A stretch of DNA of 5,572 nt from an uncultured Ruminococcus sp. (GTDB taxonomy: Bacteria; Bacillota; Clostridia; Oscillospirales; Acutalibacteraceae): NCBI GenBank assembly GCA_937892835.1, contig CALBHM010000263.1:1-5572 (forward strand), written 5' to 3'. The notes beneath the pieces were generated by a model. That model made no database searches, was not told where the DNA came from, and saw nothing but the letters and a program-made list of their open reading frames with translations. Below, one piece after another: positions 1 through 5,572 of the stretch (its first letter is position 1; every line of letters begins with the position of its first letter). The position numbers were made by a program, and so were the translations under genes.

Positions 1-615
1 GGCTTCCGCCACTATGAGCAGAGTGTCAGAGTGGTTGACGTTATCGAGAAAGAGGGCAAGGGCCTGAACCTCACATGGGAGGTCAGGAACGGTATTGACC
101 GTCACACAAACGGCGAGGAAGCGGCAACGCTGGAGGGCAGAATTGTCCGTATTGCCGACAGAATTGCATATATTAATCACGATATTGACGACGCTGTTCA
201 TGCCGGGGTTATGAAAGAGGAGGATATTCCGAAGGATATCCGTGATGCGCTTGGCTATTCAAAGGGTCAGCGTATAGATAAGCTTGTTAAATCCGTTGTG
301 AAAAACAGCAAGAATGATATAATTCTCGGTGAGGATTGTGCCGATGCGTTCGCAACTCTCCATTCATTCATGTTTGAGAGAGTTTACACGAATCCCGCTT
401 GCAAGAGTGAGGAGACAAAGGCAATCGAGATGATAAAGTGGCTTTATGAATATTACTTGAATAATCCCGATGAAATGCCTGAGCTATACATAAAAATAAG
501 TGAAAAAGAGGGCGTCGAGCGTGCCGTTTGCGACTATGTTGCAGGCATGACGGACAGATTTGCCGTCAGCACGTTTGAAAAGCTTTTTGTGCCAAATTCG
601 TGGATGATGGTGTGA
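1..615 (+). CDS. dgt: Deoxyguanosinetriphosphate triphosphohydrolase-like dNTPase, 3' part (5' end outside window)
   Basis: HD-domain dNTP triphosphohydrolases cleave dNTPs to the deoxynucleoside and triphosphate, acting in the cytoplasm on the nucleotide pool. The open frame starts at base 1 and gives 204 residues to a TGA at 613-615. It opens with GFRHYEQSVRVV and continues with GLNLTWEVRNGI, both typical of the family. EGRIVRIADRIAYINHDIDD follows at about residues 45-64. By family knowledge the Asp of IADRIAY (bases 157-159) is the last metal ligand of the H..HD..D site. The earlier His and HD ligands would lie outside the window. Clostridial homologues are roughly 330-340 residues, so I infer about 130 N-terminal residues are missing. 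The C-terminal part (LGEDCADAFATLHSFMFERV onwards) is the usual helical region. It reads in the same direction as dnaG and rpoD but is separated from dnaG by 293 bp holding a repeat, so co-transcription is plausible, not shown. The true substrate preference cannot be read from this fragment. Confidence 0.92.
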   Translation, partial: GFRHYEQSVRVVDVIEKEGKGLNLTWEVRNGIDRHTNGEEAATLEGRIVRIADRIAYINHDIDDAVHAGVMKEEDIPKDIRDALGYSKGQRIDKLVKSVVKNSKNDIILGEDCADAFATLHSFMFERVYTNPACKSEETKAIEMIKWLYEYYLNNPDEMPELYIKISEKEGVERAVCDYVAGMTDRFAVSTFEKLFVPNSWMMV

Positions 616-675
616 AAAAGAACCGTTTTGAAAGCGGTGGTTAATGTTACAAATTAGATGAAAATCTATAGGGCT

Positions 676-848
676 TGCAGGAATTTGTCAGCCTTCCCCT
701 TGAGGGGAAGGTGGCACGACCTTGTGTCGTGACGGATGAGGTGGCAAGGTTTTTATCTATTTTTATATAAATCAGAACTTGATTTTTCCACCTCATCAGT
801 CGCCATGCGACAGCTTCCCCTCAAGGGGAAGCCTGATTGATTTCTGCA
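676..848. repeat. MITE-like imperfect inverted repeat with nested hairpins, between dgt and dnaG
   Basis: Two arms of this roughly 173-bp block are inverted copies of each other. The outer ends match as TGCAG (676-680) against CTGCA (844-848), with about 19 of 24 positions matching inward to the CTTCCCC core. The inner ends match perfectly over 10 bp: GATGAGGTGG (735-744) and CCACCTCATC (788-797). Each arm also folds on itself. In the left arm CCTTCCCC/GGGGAAGG (692-699 and 704-711, loop TTGA) is followed by CACGAC/GTCGTG (715-720 and 726-731). In the right arm GTCGC/GCGAC (799-803 and 807-811) is followed by GCTTCCCC/GGGGAAGC (813-820 and 825-832, loop TCAA). The centre (745-787) is AT-rich. 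There is no coding capacity of note and no clear target-site duplication. From memory, repeats of this appearance are abundant in gut Ruminococcaceae genomes. A non-autonomous mobile repeat is the best reading. A structured RNA element or weak transcription attenuator is the alternative. Confidence 0.75.
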
Positions 849-894
849 TAAAACAGAAAAGTGAAACAACATTACGTTGTAGAAAAAACAAAAA

Positions 895-900
895 AGGAGG
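895..900 (+). promoter_or_regulatory. Ribosome binding site of dnaG
   Basis: A perfect AGGAGG lies 8 nt before the ATG at 909. It settles the dnaG start: an in-frame GTG at 861 would give 16 more residues but has no Shine-Dalgarno sequence and would add residues before the conserved primase N-terminus. Confidence 0.9.
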
Positions 901-908
901 TTGATATT

Positions 909-2669
909 ATGGCAATAAGCGATGAATTTCTGAACGAGCTGCGTGAAAGAACCGATATCGAGAGCCTTATATCTCAATACGTCAACCTCTCAAAGCGTGG
1001 CAGAAACCCCAAGGGTTTGTGTCCGTTCCACAACGAAAAAACTCCGTCCTTTACCGTTTATCCCGAGAGTCAGTCTTTTTATTGCTTCGGCTGCGGTGCC
1101 GGCGGCGACGCAATAACATTTATGCGCCGAATCGAAAATCTCGATTATGTCGAGGCGGTCAAACAGCTTGCCGACCGGGCAGGAATGAGAATGCCCGATG
1201 AGGGCTATGACGATACCATTGCAAAGCATCGTCAGCGGATTTTGGCGGCCAACCGTGAAGCGGCAAGATTTTTTCATCAAACGATGATGTCTCCGCAGGG
1301 CAAGGCAGGTCTTGATTATTTCGCAGGCAAACGTCGGCTTTCAATGCAGACAATAAAGCATTTCGGCCTAGGCTTTGCGCCTGATTCGTGGGACGCACTG
1401 CGTGAGCATATGCACTCAAAGGGCTTTACCAATCAGGAGCTTTATGATGCCAATCTTGTCAAAAAGAGCGAGAAAAACGGCAGAGTAAGCTATTATGACA
1501 ACTTCAGGAACCGTGCTATGGTGCCGATAATCGACCTCAGAGGAAACGTTATTGCTTTCGGCGGCCGTGTGCTTGATGATTCGAAGCCGAAATACGTCAA
1601 CACGTCGGACACGCTCGTTTATAAGAAGAGCAACGGTGTTTTTGCGCTGAACTTTGCCAAGAACGGCAACCCGAGCAGCTTGATCGTATGTGAGGGATAT
1701 ATGGACGTTATCGCTTTGCATCAGGCAGGCTTTACGAATTCTATTGCCTGTCTCGGAACGGCTCTTACACAGGAGCAGGCGAGACTGATTGCAAGATATG
1801 CCGACGAGGTTATTCTTTCCTACGATTCCGATGAAGCCGGCCAAAAGGCGACTAAGCGAGCAATTGGTATCTTCGGACAGACGGGTCTGAAAATAAGAGT
1901 ATTAAAGCTTATGGGCGGAAAAGACCCGGACGAAATTATAAAAAATTACGGCAGAGAGAAGTTTCAAAATCTTCTTGACGGAGCAGCAAACGATATAGAA
2001 TACAGCATTTTGCGTGAGCGTGATAAATACGACATTGATTCGATTGACGGCAAGTCGAAGTTTTTGACAGCCGTTGCCGATGTTCTTTCAAAGGGCAATC
2101 CCATTGAGCAGGATATGTACGCAACGAAGCTTGCCAACGAGATGTCGGTCAGCAAGGACGCTATAATGCAGGAGATAAAGCGTGCGTACAAACGGCGCAC
2201 GAGGGCACAGAGCAAGGAGCAGTTCAACGAGATCGTCCGTGACACAGTCATGCCGAAGGACACAGTGAATCCCGAGCGGTCAAAGCACCTTAAAGCAGCT
2301 AAGGCCGAGGAAACGCTCATTGCCACGATAATGCAGAATCCCGATTTTTACAGAAAAATCAAAGATAGGGTCAGCGAGGATATTTTCGTTACCGATTTCA
2401 ACCGCCGAGTGTGGCATGCGCTTGCAAGCCGGCTTGACGAGGGCAGAGGGACGGAGCTTTCACTGCTTGCCTCGGAGTTTACTCCGGAGGAGATGGGCAG
2501 GATAGCACGCTTCGCTTCAATGACCGATCAGCTAAGTAATACCGTCACGGAATGTGACGATTGTATAAAAGTTCTTGAAAAAGAAAAAAATAAGATGTCT
2601 GTTTCCGATGTTTCTCAGCTGAGCGACGATGAATTCAGAAATCTTTTCAAAAATCCAAACGGAAGTTAA
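909..2669 (+). CDS. dnaG: DNA primase DnaG
   Basis: This is the replication primase, which makes the RNA primers for Okazaki fragments and works with the replicative helicase at the fork. The product is 586 residues, within the usual bacterial range. The N-terminal CHC2 zinc-binding domain shows ligands C38, H41, C59 and C62 (CPFH...FYCFGCGAGGD). The RNA polymerase domain follows, with motifs such as YYDNFRNRAMVPI and GGRVLDDSKPKYVN. The TOPRIM fold carries E262 of CEGYMD, and D306 and D308 of SYDSDEAG, the expected metal-binding residues. About residues 460-565 (AAKAEETLIATIMQNPDFY onwards) form the helical C-terminal region that contacts DnaB-type helicase in the family. The ATG at 909 is chosen for its AGGAGG site and because MAISDEFLNELRERTDIESL aligns with primase N-termini. 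The stop lies 15 bp before the rpoD start, so the two are almost certainly in one transcript. All key catalytic residues are present and nothing suggests decay. Confidence 0.98.
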   Translation: MAISDEFLNELRERTDIESLISQYVNLSKRGRNPKGLCPFHNEKTPSFTVYPESQSFYCFGCGAGGDAITFMRRIENLDYVEAVKQLADRAGMRMPDEGYDDTIAKHRQRILAANREAARFFHQTMMSPQGKAGLDYFAGKRRLSMQTIKHFGLGFAPDSWDALREHMHSKGFTNQELYDANLVKKSEKNGRVSYYDNFRNRAMVPIIDLRGNVIAFGGRVLDDSKPKYVNTSDTLVYKKSNGVFALNFAKNGNPSSLIVCEGYMDVIALHQAGFTNSIACLGTALTQEQARLIARYADEVILSYDSDEAGQKATKRAIGIFGQTGLKIRVLKLMGGKDPDEIIKNYGREKFQNLLDGAANDIEYSILRERDKYDIDSIDGKSKFLTAVADVLSKGNPIEQDMYATKLANEMSVSKDAIMQEIKRAYKRRTRAQSKEQFNEIVRDTVMPKDTVNPERSKHLKAAKAEETLIATIMQNPDFYRKIKDRVSEDIFVTDFNRRVWHALASRLDEGRGTELSLLASEFTPEEMGRIARFASMTDQLSNTVTECDDCIKVLEKEKNKMSVSDVSQLSDDEFRNLFKNPNGS

Positions 2670-2671
2670 AT

Positions 2672-2677
2672 AAGGAG
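2672..2677 (+). promoter_or_regulatory. Ribosome binding site of rpoD
   Basis: AAGGAG lies 7 nt before the ATG at 2685, in the short dnaG-rpoD gap just after the dnaG TAA at 2667-2669. rpoD therefore has its own strong initiation site and need not depend on translational coupling. Confidence 0.88.
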
Positions 2678-2684
2678 TAACGCT

Positions 2685-3800
2685 ATGGAAAACAATGCAA
2701 TGACAGCACCTTTGGACAAGAAAACCGTTCTCAAAAACCTCATTGAAAAGGGTAAGGCGAACGGCAAGCTCACAACTCAGGACATCGACCAGGCAATTCT
2801 TGATATTGACCTCGACCTTGAGGACCTTGACAAGCTCTATGAAACGATTGAAAATCAAAATATCGAGCTTGTTGATGACCTTTCAAACGTTGACCTTGAA
2901 AATGTTGATTTTGACATGGACATGCCCAAGTCGGCAGAGCTTGCAACAGAGGATGTTGACGATAAAAATCAGGGTGCAGATGACCCGGTTAAGGTTTATC
3001 TTAAGGAGATCGGACGTATTCCTCTTCTTACTGCCGAGGAAGAAATTGACCTCGCAATGAGAATAAACGATAACGACGCTGCTGCAAAGAAGCGTCTTGC
3101 CGAAGCAAACCTTCGTCTTGTTGTTTCAATCGCAAAGAGATATGTCGGCAGAGGTATGCATTTCCTTGACCTCATTCAGGAGGGCAATCTCGGTCTTATT
3201 AAGGCGGTTGACAAGTTCGACTATACTAAGGGATTCAAGTTCTCAACCTACGCTACATGGTGGATCAGACAGGCTATAACCCGTGCGATTGCCGACCAGG
3301 CGAGAACGATTCGTATTCCTGTTCATATGGTTGAAACTATCAACAAGGTTAAAAAGACCAACAGCCAGCTCCTTCATAAGAATGGCAGAGACCCGAGCGC
3401 AGAGGAAATTGCGCAAGAACTTTCAATGCCTGTTTCAAAGGTTCGTGAAATTCTCCGTGTAGCTCAGGAGCCTGTTTCACTCGAAACGCCTATCGGTGAG
3501 GAGGAGGACAGCCACCTTGGTGACTTCATCCCCGATGATGACGCTCCGGCACCGGCAGATGCAGCTTCGATTCTTCTTCTCAAGGAGCAGCTTGATGACG
3601 TTCTTGAAACGCTTACTCCCCGTGAGGCAAAGGTTTTGGCTCTCCGTTTCGGCCTTGAGGGCGGACATCCGCACACTCTTGAGGAGGTCGGCAAGGAATT
3701 TGACGTTACACGTGAACGTATCCGTCAGATTGAAGCCAAGGCTCTCAGAAAGCTTCGTCACCCGAGCAGAAGCAAGAAGCTCAAGGATTTCCTTGATTAA
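2685..3800 (+). CDS. rpoD: Housekeeping RNA polymerase sigma factor (sigma-70/SigA)
   Basis: This is the primary sigma factor, which guides core RNA polymerase to -10/-35 promoters. The 371-residue product matches the size of Firmicute SigA (about 370). The N-terminal 65 or so residues (KKTVLKNLIEKGKANGKLT onwards) resemble region 1.1, followed by an acidic Asp/Glu-rich linker to about residue 99. Region 1.2 starts at D100 (DPVKVYLKEIGRIPLLT). Region 2 starts near R137 (RLAEANLRLVVSIAKRYVG), and includes DLIQEGNLGLIKAVDKFD and the promoter-melting and -10 segment FSTYATWWIRQAITRAI with W192, W193 and Q196. Region 3 follows (HMVETINKVKK...GRDPSAEEIA). Region 4.2 at the C-terminus has the -35-binding helix-turn-helix VTRERIRQIEAKALRKLRHP, with R343 to E350 in the recognition part. 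The presence of region 1.1 and the full conserved core, together with the dnaG neighbour, mark it as the primary sigma and not an alternative one. A strong terminator follows 12 bp after the stop. Confidence 0.98.
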   Translation: MENNAMTAPLDKKTVLKNLIEKGKANGKLTTQDIDQAILDIDLDLEDLDKLYETIENQNIELVDDLSNVDLENVDFDMDMPKSAELATEDVDDKNQGADDPVKVYLKEIGRIPLLTAEEEIDLAMRINDNDAAAKKRLAEANLRLVVSIAKRYVGRGMHFLDLIQEGNLGLIKAVDKFDYTKGFKFSTYATWWIRQAITRAIADQARTIRIPVHMVETINKVKKTNSQLLHKNGRDPSAEEIAQELSMPVSKVREILRVAQEPVSLETPIGEEEDSHLGDFIPDDDAPAPADAASILLLKEQLDDVLETLTPREAKVLALRFGLEGGHPHTLEEVGKEFDVTRERIRQIEAKALRKLRHPSRSKKLKDFLD

Positions 3801-3812
3801 TATTTAATTTTG

Positions 3813-3843
3813 TCAGTCTCTCTTGAATGGGAGACTGATTTTT
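3813..3843 (+). terminator. Intrinsic terminator of the dnaG-rpoD operon
   Basis: TCAGTCTCTC (3813-3822) pairs with GGGAGACTGA (3829-3838) in a 10-bp stem with one G-T pair and a TTGAAT loop. TTTTT follows at 3839-3843. It sits 12 bp after the rpoD stop, which is the classic layout of a Rho-independent terminator. Confidence 0.92.
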
Positions 3844-3929
3844 ATGCGTTATTTTAACAAATTGATTTTACTGCTTCTTATCGACGTTTATGCATAGCAA
3901 AACAGACAGTGAGTAATAATGGAAACGAA

Positions 3930-3977
3930 AACACCGATTGAAACGATTTTTATCGTGTCAACCGGTGTTAATTTTTT
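3930..3977. terminator. Second hairpin terminator, probably bidirectional
   Basis: AACACCG (3930-3936) pairs with CGGTGTT (3963-3969). Further in, TTGA (3938-3941) pairs with TCAA (3958-3961), and ACGAT (3943-3947) with ATCGT (3952-3956), around a TTTT loop, with two single mismatches. On the plus strand the stem is followed by AATTTTTT (3970-3977). On the minus strand it is followed by a T-rich run (TTCGTTTCC after the closing GTGTT). Its position 31 bp past the tarJ stop suggests it ends the minus-strand operon and backs up the rpoD terminator. Confidence 0.72.
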
Positions 3978-3999
3978 ATTGTTGAGATTCAGATTCAAA

Positions 4000-5043
4000 T
4001 CAGAACGATATTTTCATAATATTTTTACCGAGTGCTGTTGATTTTGACTCTTTTTCAAATATCGCATAGTAATCTCTTATGTTTGTTACATCATTGATTG
4101 AAAGCATGAGTCTGAGGATGTGCTCACGGAATTCGGGAATTGTGAGCAGTTCTACTGCTTTTTCAAAATCACAGCGAACGCTTCTTGTTGTTCCTCTTAT
4201 CGAGATTCCGTGTTCAAGCACCATTCTTGTGTTGAGCGGAACATTTTCATTAGCTACTCCGGAAAGAATAAGTTTTCCGCCCGAATAGAGCTTGTCGATT
4301 GCCTGATTAGCGGCTATTCCGGATGCGTTTCCACCGACAGCCTCAATCGCAACGGACATTCTCGGGAGAGCATCAATATCGTTTGAATAGTAAACGTTTG
4401 CAAAGTCAAACATATCCAGCTTTTCTTTGTTAAGGCCTACAATATTAACATCGCAGCCGAAGCCGTATTTTGCAACGAGGGAGATAATATAGCCCATTAT
4501 TCCGTCACCCCAAACAGTGACGCTCTTGACGCACTCATGCTCGGTGAAGCCTGCACGTCTCATGGCACAGCAGCCGACTGAAATAAGCTCGGAGAAAACG
4601 GCCTCGGGGCCGATCTCATCGGGAATCGGAATCATATATTCATGCTCAAGGTCGATAAGCTCCTTTGAAAAGCCGTCATAGTTGCTGGAGCAGAACTTGG
4701 ATTCGGGACAATAGTTGTCGAGCAGGTGAGGATTGTTTCTTACGCAAACCTCGCATTTTGTTCCGTCGCAATCTGATTTTCGGCACGGGAGAAGAACGAC
4801 ACGCTGACCGCTTTTGAATTCTCCGCTCTTGTCACGGATAACAACACCCGTTGCCTCATGGATAAGGCTCATCGGGAACTTTCTTTTGAGTATGCGAAGG
4901 CTTCTGTTACCGAGATAGTAGCGTATGTCGGCCTTGCATACGGCGAGATATTCGGGGCGTACAAGCACGTTATCGTTCCTGATGTCCTCGACGAATATTT
5001 CAAATCTTTTAGGTTCCGTAATTTTGTAACTTTTAGCGAACAA
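4000..5043 (-). CDS. tarJ: TarJ-like ribulose-5-phosphate reductase (zinc alcohol dehydrogenase family)
   Basis: TarJ reduces D-ribulose 5-phosphate to D-ribitol 5-phosphate with NADPH, supplying TarI for CDP-ribitol synthesis. The product has 347 residues; Staphylococcus aureus TarJ has about 340. It shares the characteristic TarJ segments: KITEPKRFEIF near the N-terminus, NVLVRPEYLAVCKADIRYYLGNR, and FPMSLIHEATGVV. C36 and H62-E63 fit the catalytic zinc site, and E152 in SELISVG is a likely further ligand by position. The Rossmann nucleotide-binding motif is GDGIMG at 179-184, and the later NTRMVLEHGISIRGTTRS (about 269-286) also matches TarJ. Cysteines at 87, 92, 97, 100, 112 and 118 form a Cys-rich loop that may hold a structural zinc. 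The start is TTG (5043-5041): an in-frame stop lies only 21 nt upstream, no other common start codon lies between, and the first internal Met (M58) is too late. The gene follows tarI by 21 nt. A generic polyol dehydrogenase is the alternative, but the TarI partner argues against it. Confidence 0.88.
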   Translation of the reverse strand: MFAKSYKITEPKRFEIFVEDIRNDNVLVRPEYLAVCKADIRYYLGNRSLRILKRKFPMSLIHEATGVVIRDKSGEFKSGQRVVLLPCRKSDCDGTKCEVCVRNNPHLLDNYCPESKFCSSNYDGFSKELIDLEHEYMIPIPDEIGPEAVFSELISVGCCAMRRAGFTEHECVKSVTVWGDGIMGYIISLVAKYGFGCDVNIVGLNKEKLDMFDFANVYYSNDIDALPRMSVAIEAVGGNASGIAANQAIDKLYSGGKLILSGVANENVPLNTRMVLEHGISIRGTTRSVRCDFEKAVELLTIPEFREHILRLMLSINDVTNIRDYYAIFEKESKSTALGKNIMKISF

Positions 5044-5053
5044 AATTAACCAA

Positions 5054-5061
5054 TCCTTTCT
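5054..5061 (-). promoter_or_regulatory. Ribosome binding site supporting the TTG start of tarJ
   Basis: On the minus strand AGAAAGGA ends 10 nt before the TTG at 5043-5041. It lies in the 21-nt gap after the tarI stop. The match to the Shine-Dalgarno consensus is moderate (AAAGGA) and the spacing slightly long, but no better placed site exists for this frame. Confidence 0.65.
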
Positions 5062-5064
5062 GCC

Positions 5065-5572
5065 TTATCTTCCGGCTCTTACAATGGATTTAACAAGGAG
5101 CAAATCCTCCATTGTTGTGATTTTCATGTTAAGCTTGTCTCCCATTGCCATGCCGATTTTAACGCCCGCCGAAAGCACAAGTCCGCAGTCGTCGGTCATA
5201 ACGGGACGCTTGTCCTCGGGAATTGCAAAGTAATCGTCATAAGCTTTTCTGACAATGGAATATTTAAATGACTGGGGAGTTTGTCCGAGGTAAAGCTCTT
5301 TCCTCAGCGGAATTGAATCAAGTGTTTTTTCGTCTACACTTTTTATGATTGTATCATGTGCAGGTATAACCGTATCGCATGCACCGAATTCCTTGACCTT
5401 TTCAATGTTTTCATTAATGATTTTCTGAGAAACAAGCGGTCTAGCTGCATCATGGATAATAACGTAATCGTCGCCGCTGCATTCTGTCTGAATTGCATTA
5501 AGGGCATTAAGAGAGGACTCCTGACGAGATGCGCCCGCGTCCGTTATCCAGCGAACCTTGCGAATATCATAC
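5065..5572 (-). CDS. tarI: TarI/IspD-family cytidylyltransferase, probably D-ribitol-5-phosphate cytidylyltransferase, C-terminal part
   Basis: TarI transfers CMP from CTP to D-ribitol 5-phosphate, giving CDP-ribitol for polyribitol-phosphate teichoic acid or similar polymers. The frame is open from the window edge to a TAA at 5067-5065 and encodes 168 residues; full-length TarI is about 238, so I infer about 70 N-terminal residues, with the glycine-rich CTP-binding loop, lie outside. Seen family motifs, numbered in the fragment, are GASRQESSLNAL (13-24), VIIHDAARPLV (37-47), CDTVIPAHDTI (65-75), IPLRKELYLGQTPQSF (87-102), MTDD (125-128) and the C-terminal NMKITTMEDL (148-157). IPLRKELYLGQTPQSF resembles TarI (IPVR.EMY.GQTPQSF) more than typical IspD. 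The adjacent tarJ homologue supports the ribitol role over the isoprenoid (IspD) role, but a fold-level match alone would not separate them. Confidence 0.87.
   Translation of the reverse strand, partial: YDIRKVRWITDAGASRQESSLNALNAIQTECSGDDYVIIHDAARPLVSQKIINENIEKVKEFGACDTVIPAHDTIIKSVDEKTLDSIPLRKELYLGQTPQSFKYSIVRKAYDDYFAIPEDKRPVMTDDCGLVLSAGVKIGMAMGDKLNMKITTMEDLLLVKSIVRAGR

Noticed and set aside
628..660. Promoter for dnaG just after dgt (TTGAAA at 628-633)
   Set aside because: No acceptable -10 box lies at 16-18 bp spacing. The best AT-rich candidates are at 14 or 20 bp.
743..771. Promoter in the repeat centre (TATAAA at 766-771)
   Set aside because: The -10-like box is good, but the -35 position reads GGCAAG, far from TTGACA. 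AT-rich sequence makes such a box likely by chance.
676..848. CRISPR array or attachment site
   Set aside because: The repeats are inverted, not direct, there are only two arms and no spacers, and no integrase or tRNA is present.
861..908. Upstream GTG start for dnaG adding 16 residues
   Set aside because: It has no Shine-Dalgarno sequence, overlaps the leader with its AGGAGG, and the extra residues do not look like a primase N-terminus. ATG at 909 is clearly better.
753..977. Minus-strand open frame of 74 codons across the repeat and the dnaG start
   Set aside because: It crosses the palindromic repeat and the dnaG coding start, and shows no family resemblance. It is chance.
1416..1844. 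Minus-strand open frame of 142 codons inside dnaG
   Set aside because: It lies wholly opposite well-conserved primase sequence and its product has no recognisable domain. It is an antisense shadow.
2532..2858. Minus-strand open frame spanning the dnaG-rpoD junction
   Set aside because: It is opposite two certain genes and gives a product with no recognisable domain.
3862..3895. Promoter in the convergent gap (TTGATT at 3862-3867, TATGCA at 3889-3894)
   Set aside because: The spacing is 21 bp, and there is no downstream plus-strand gene for it to serve.
5065..5572. IspD of the isoprenoid pathway
   Set aside because: The fold is shared, but the LYLGQTPQSF region and the adjacent TarJ homologue favour TarI. 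It remains a minor alternative because the N-terminus is not visible.

Overview
This 5.57 kb window looks like ordinary chromosomal DNA from a low-to-mid GC, probably gut-associated, clostridial Firmicute. I lean towards Oscillospiraceae/Ruminococcaceae. The reasons are strong AGGAGG-type ribosome binding sites, a dgt-dnaG-rpoD gene order, a TarIJ-type pair, and a CCTTCCCC..GGGGAAGG palindromic repeat of a kind I recall as common in that group. The placement rests on gene order and protein style, not on a search.

Left half, plus strand: the 3' end of a dgt-like dNTP triphosphohydrolase gene (1-615) is followed by a 293-bp gap that is mostly filled by a MITE-like inverted repeat (676-848). Then come dnaG, the DNA primase gene (909-2669), and 15 bp later rpoD/sigA, the housekeeping sigma factor gene (2685-3800). 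dnaG-rpoD is the core of the macromolecular synthesis operon, which couples replication initiation and transcription initiation. The dNTPase adds a nucleotide-pool function upstream. A clear intrinsic terminator (3813-3843) closes the operon.

Right half, minus strand, convergent with rpoD: a TarI-like cytidylyltransferase gene (5065-5572, 5' end outside the window) runs into a TarJ-like alcohol-dehydrogenase-family ribulose-5-phosphate reductase gene (4000-5043, TTG start). The two enzymes would together turn ribulose 5-phosphate into CDP-ribitol for teichoic acid or another ribitol-containing surface polymer. A second hairpin (3930-3969) in the convergent intergenic region has T-rich sequence on both sides and probably terminates tarIJ, and any readthrough from rpoD.

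I found no sign of an undescribed system, CRISPR array, tRNA, rRNA or integrated element other than the small palindromic repeat. The points most worth a second look are that repeat, which separates dgt from dnaG, and the cysteine-rich loop and TTG start of the TarJ homologue.
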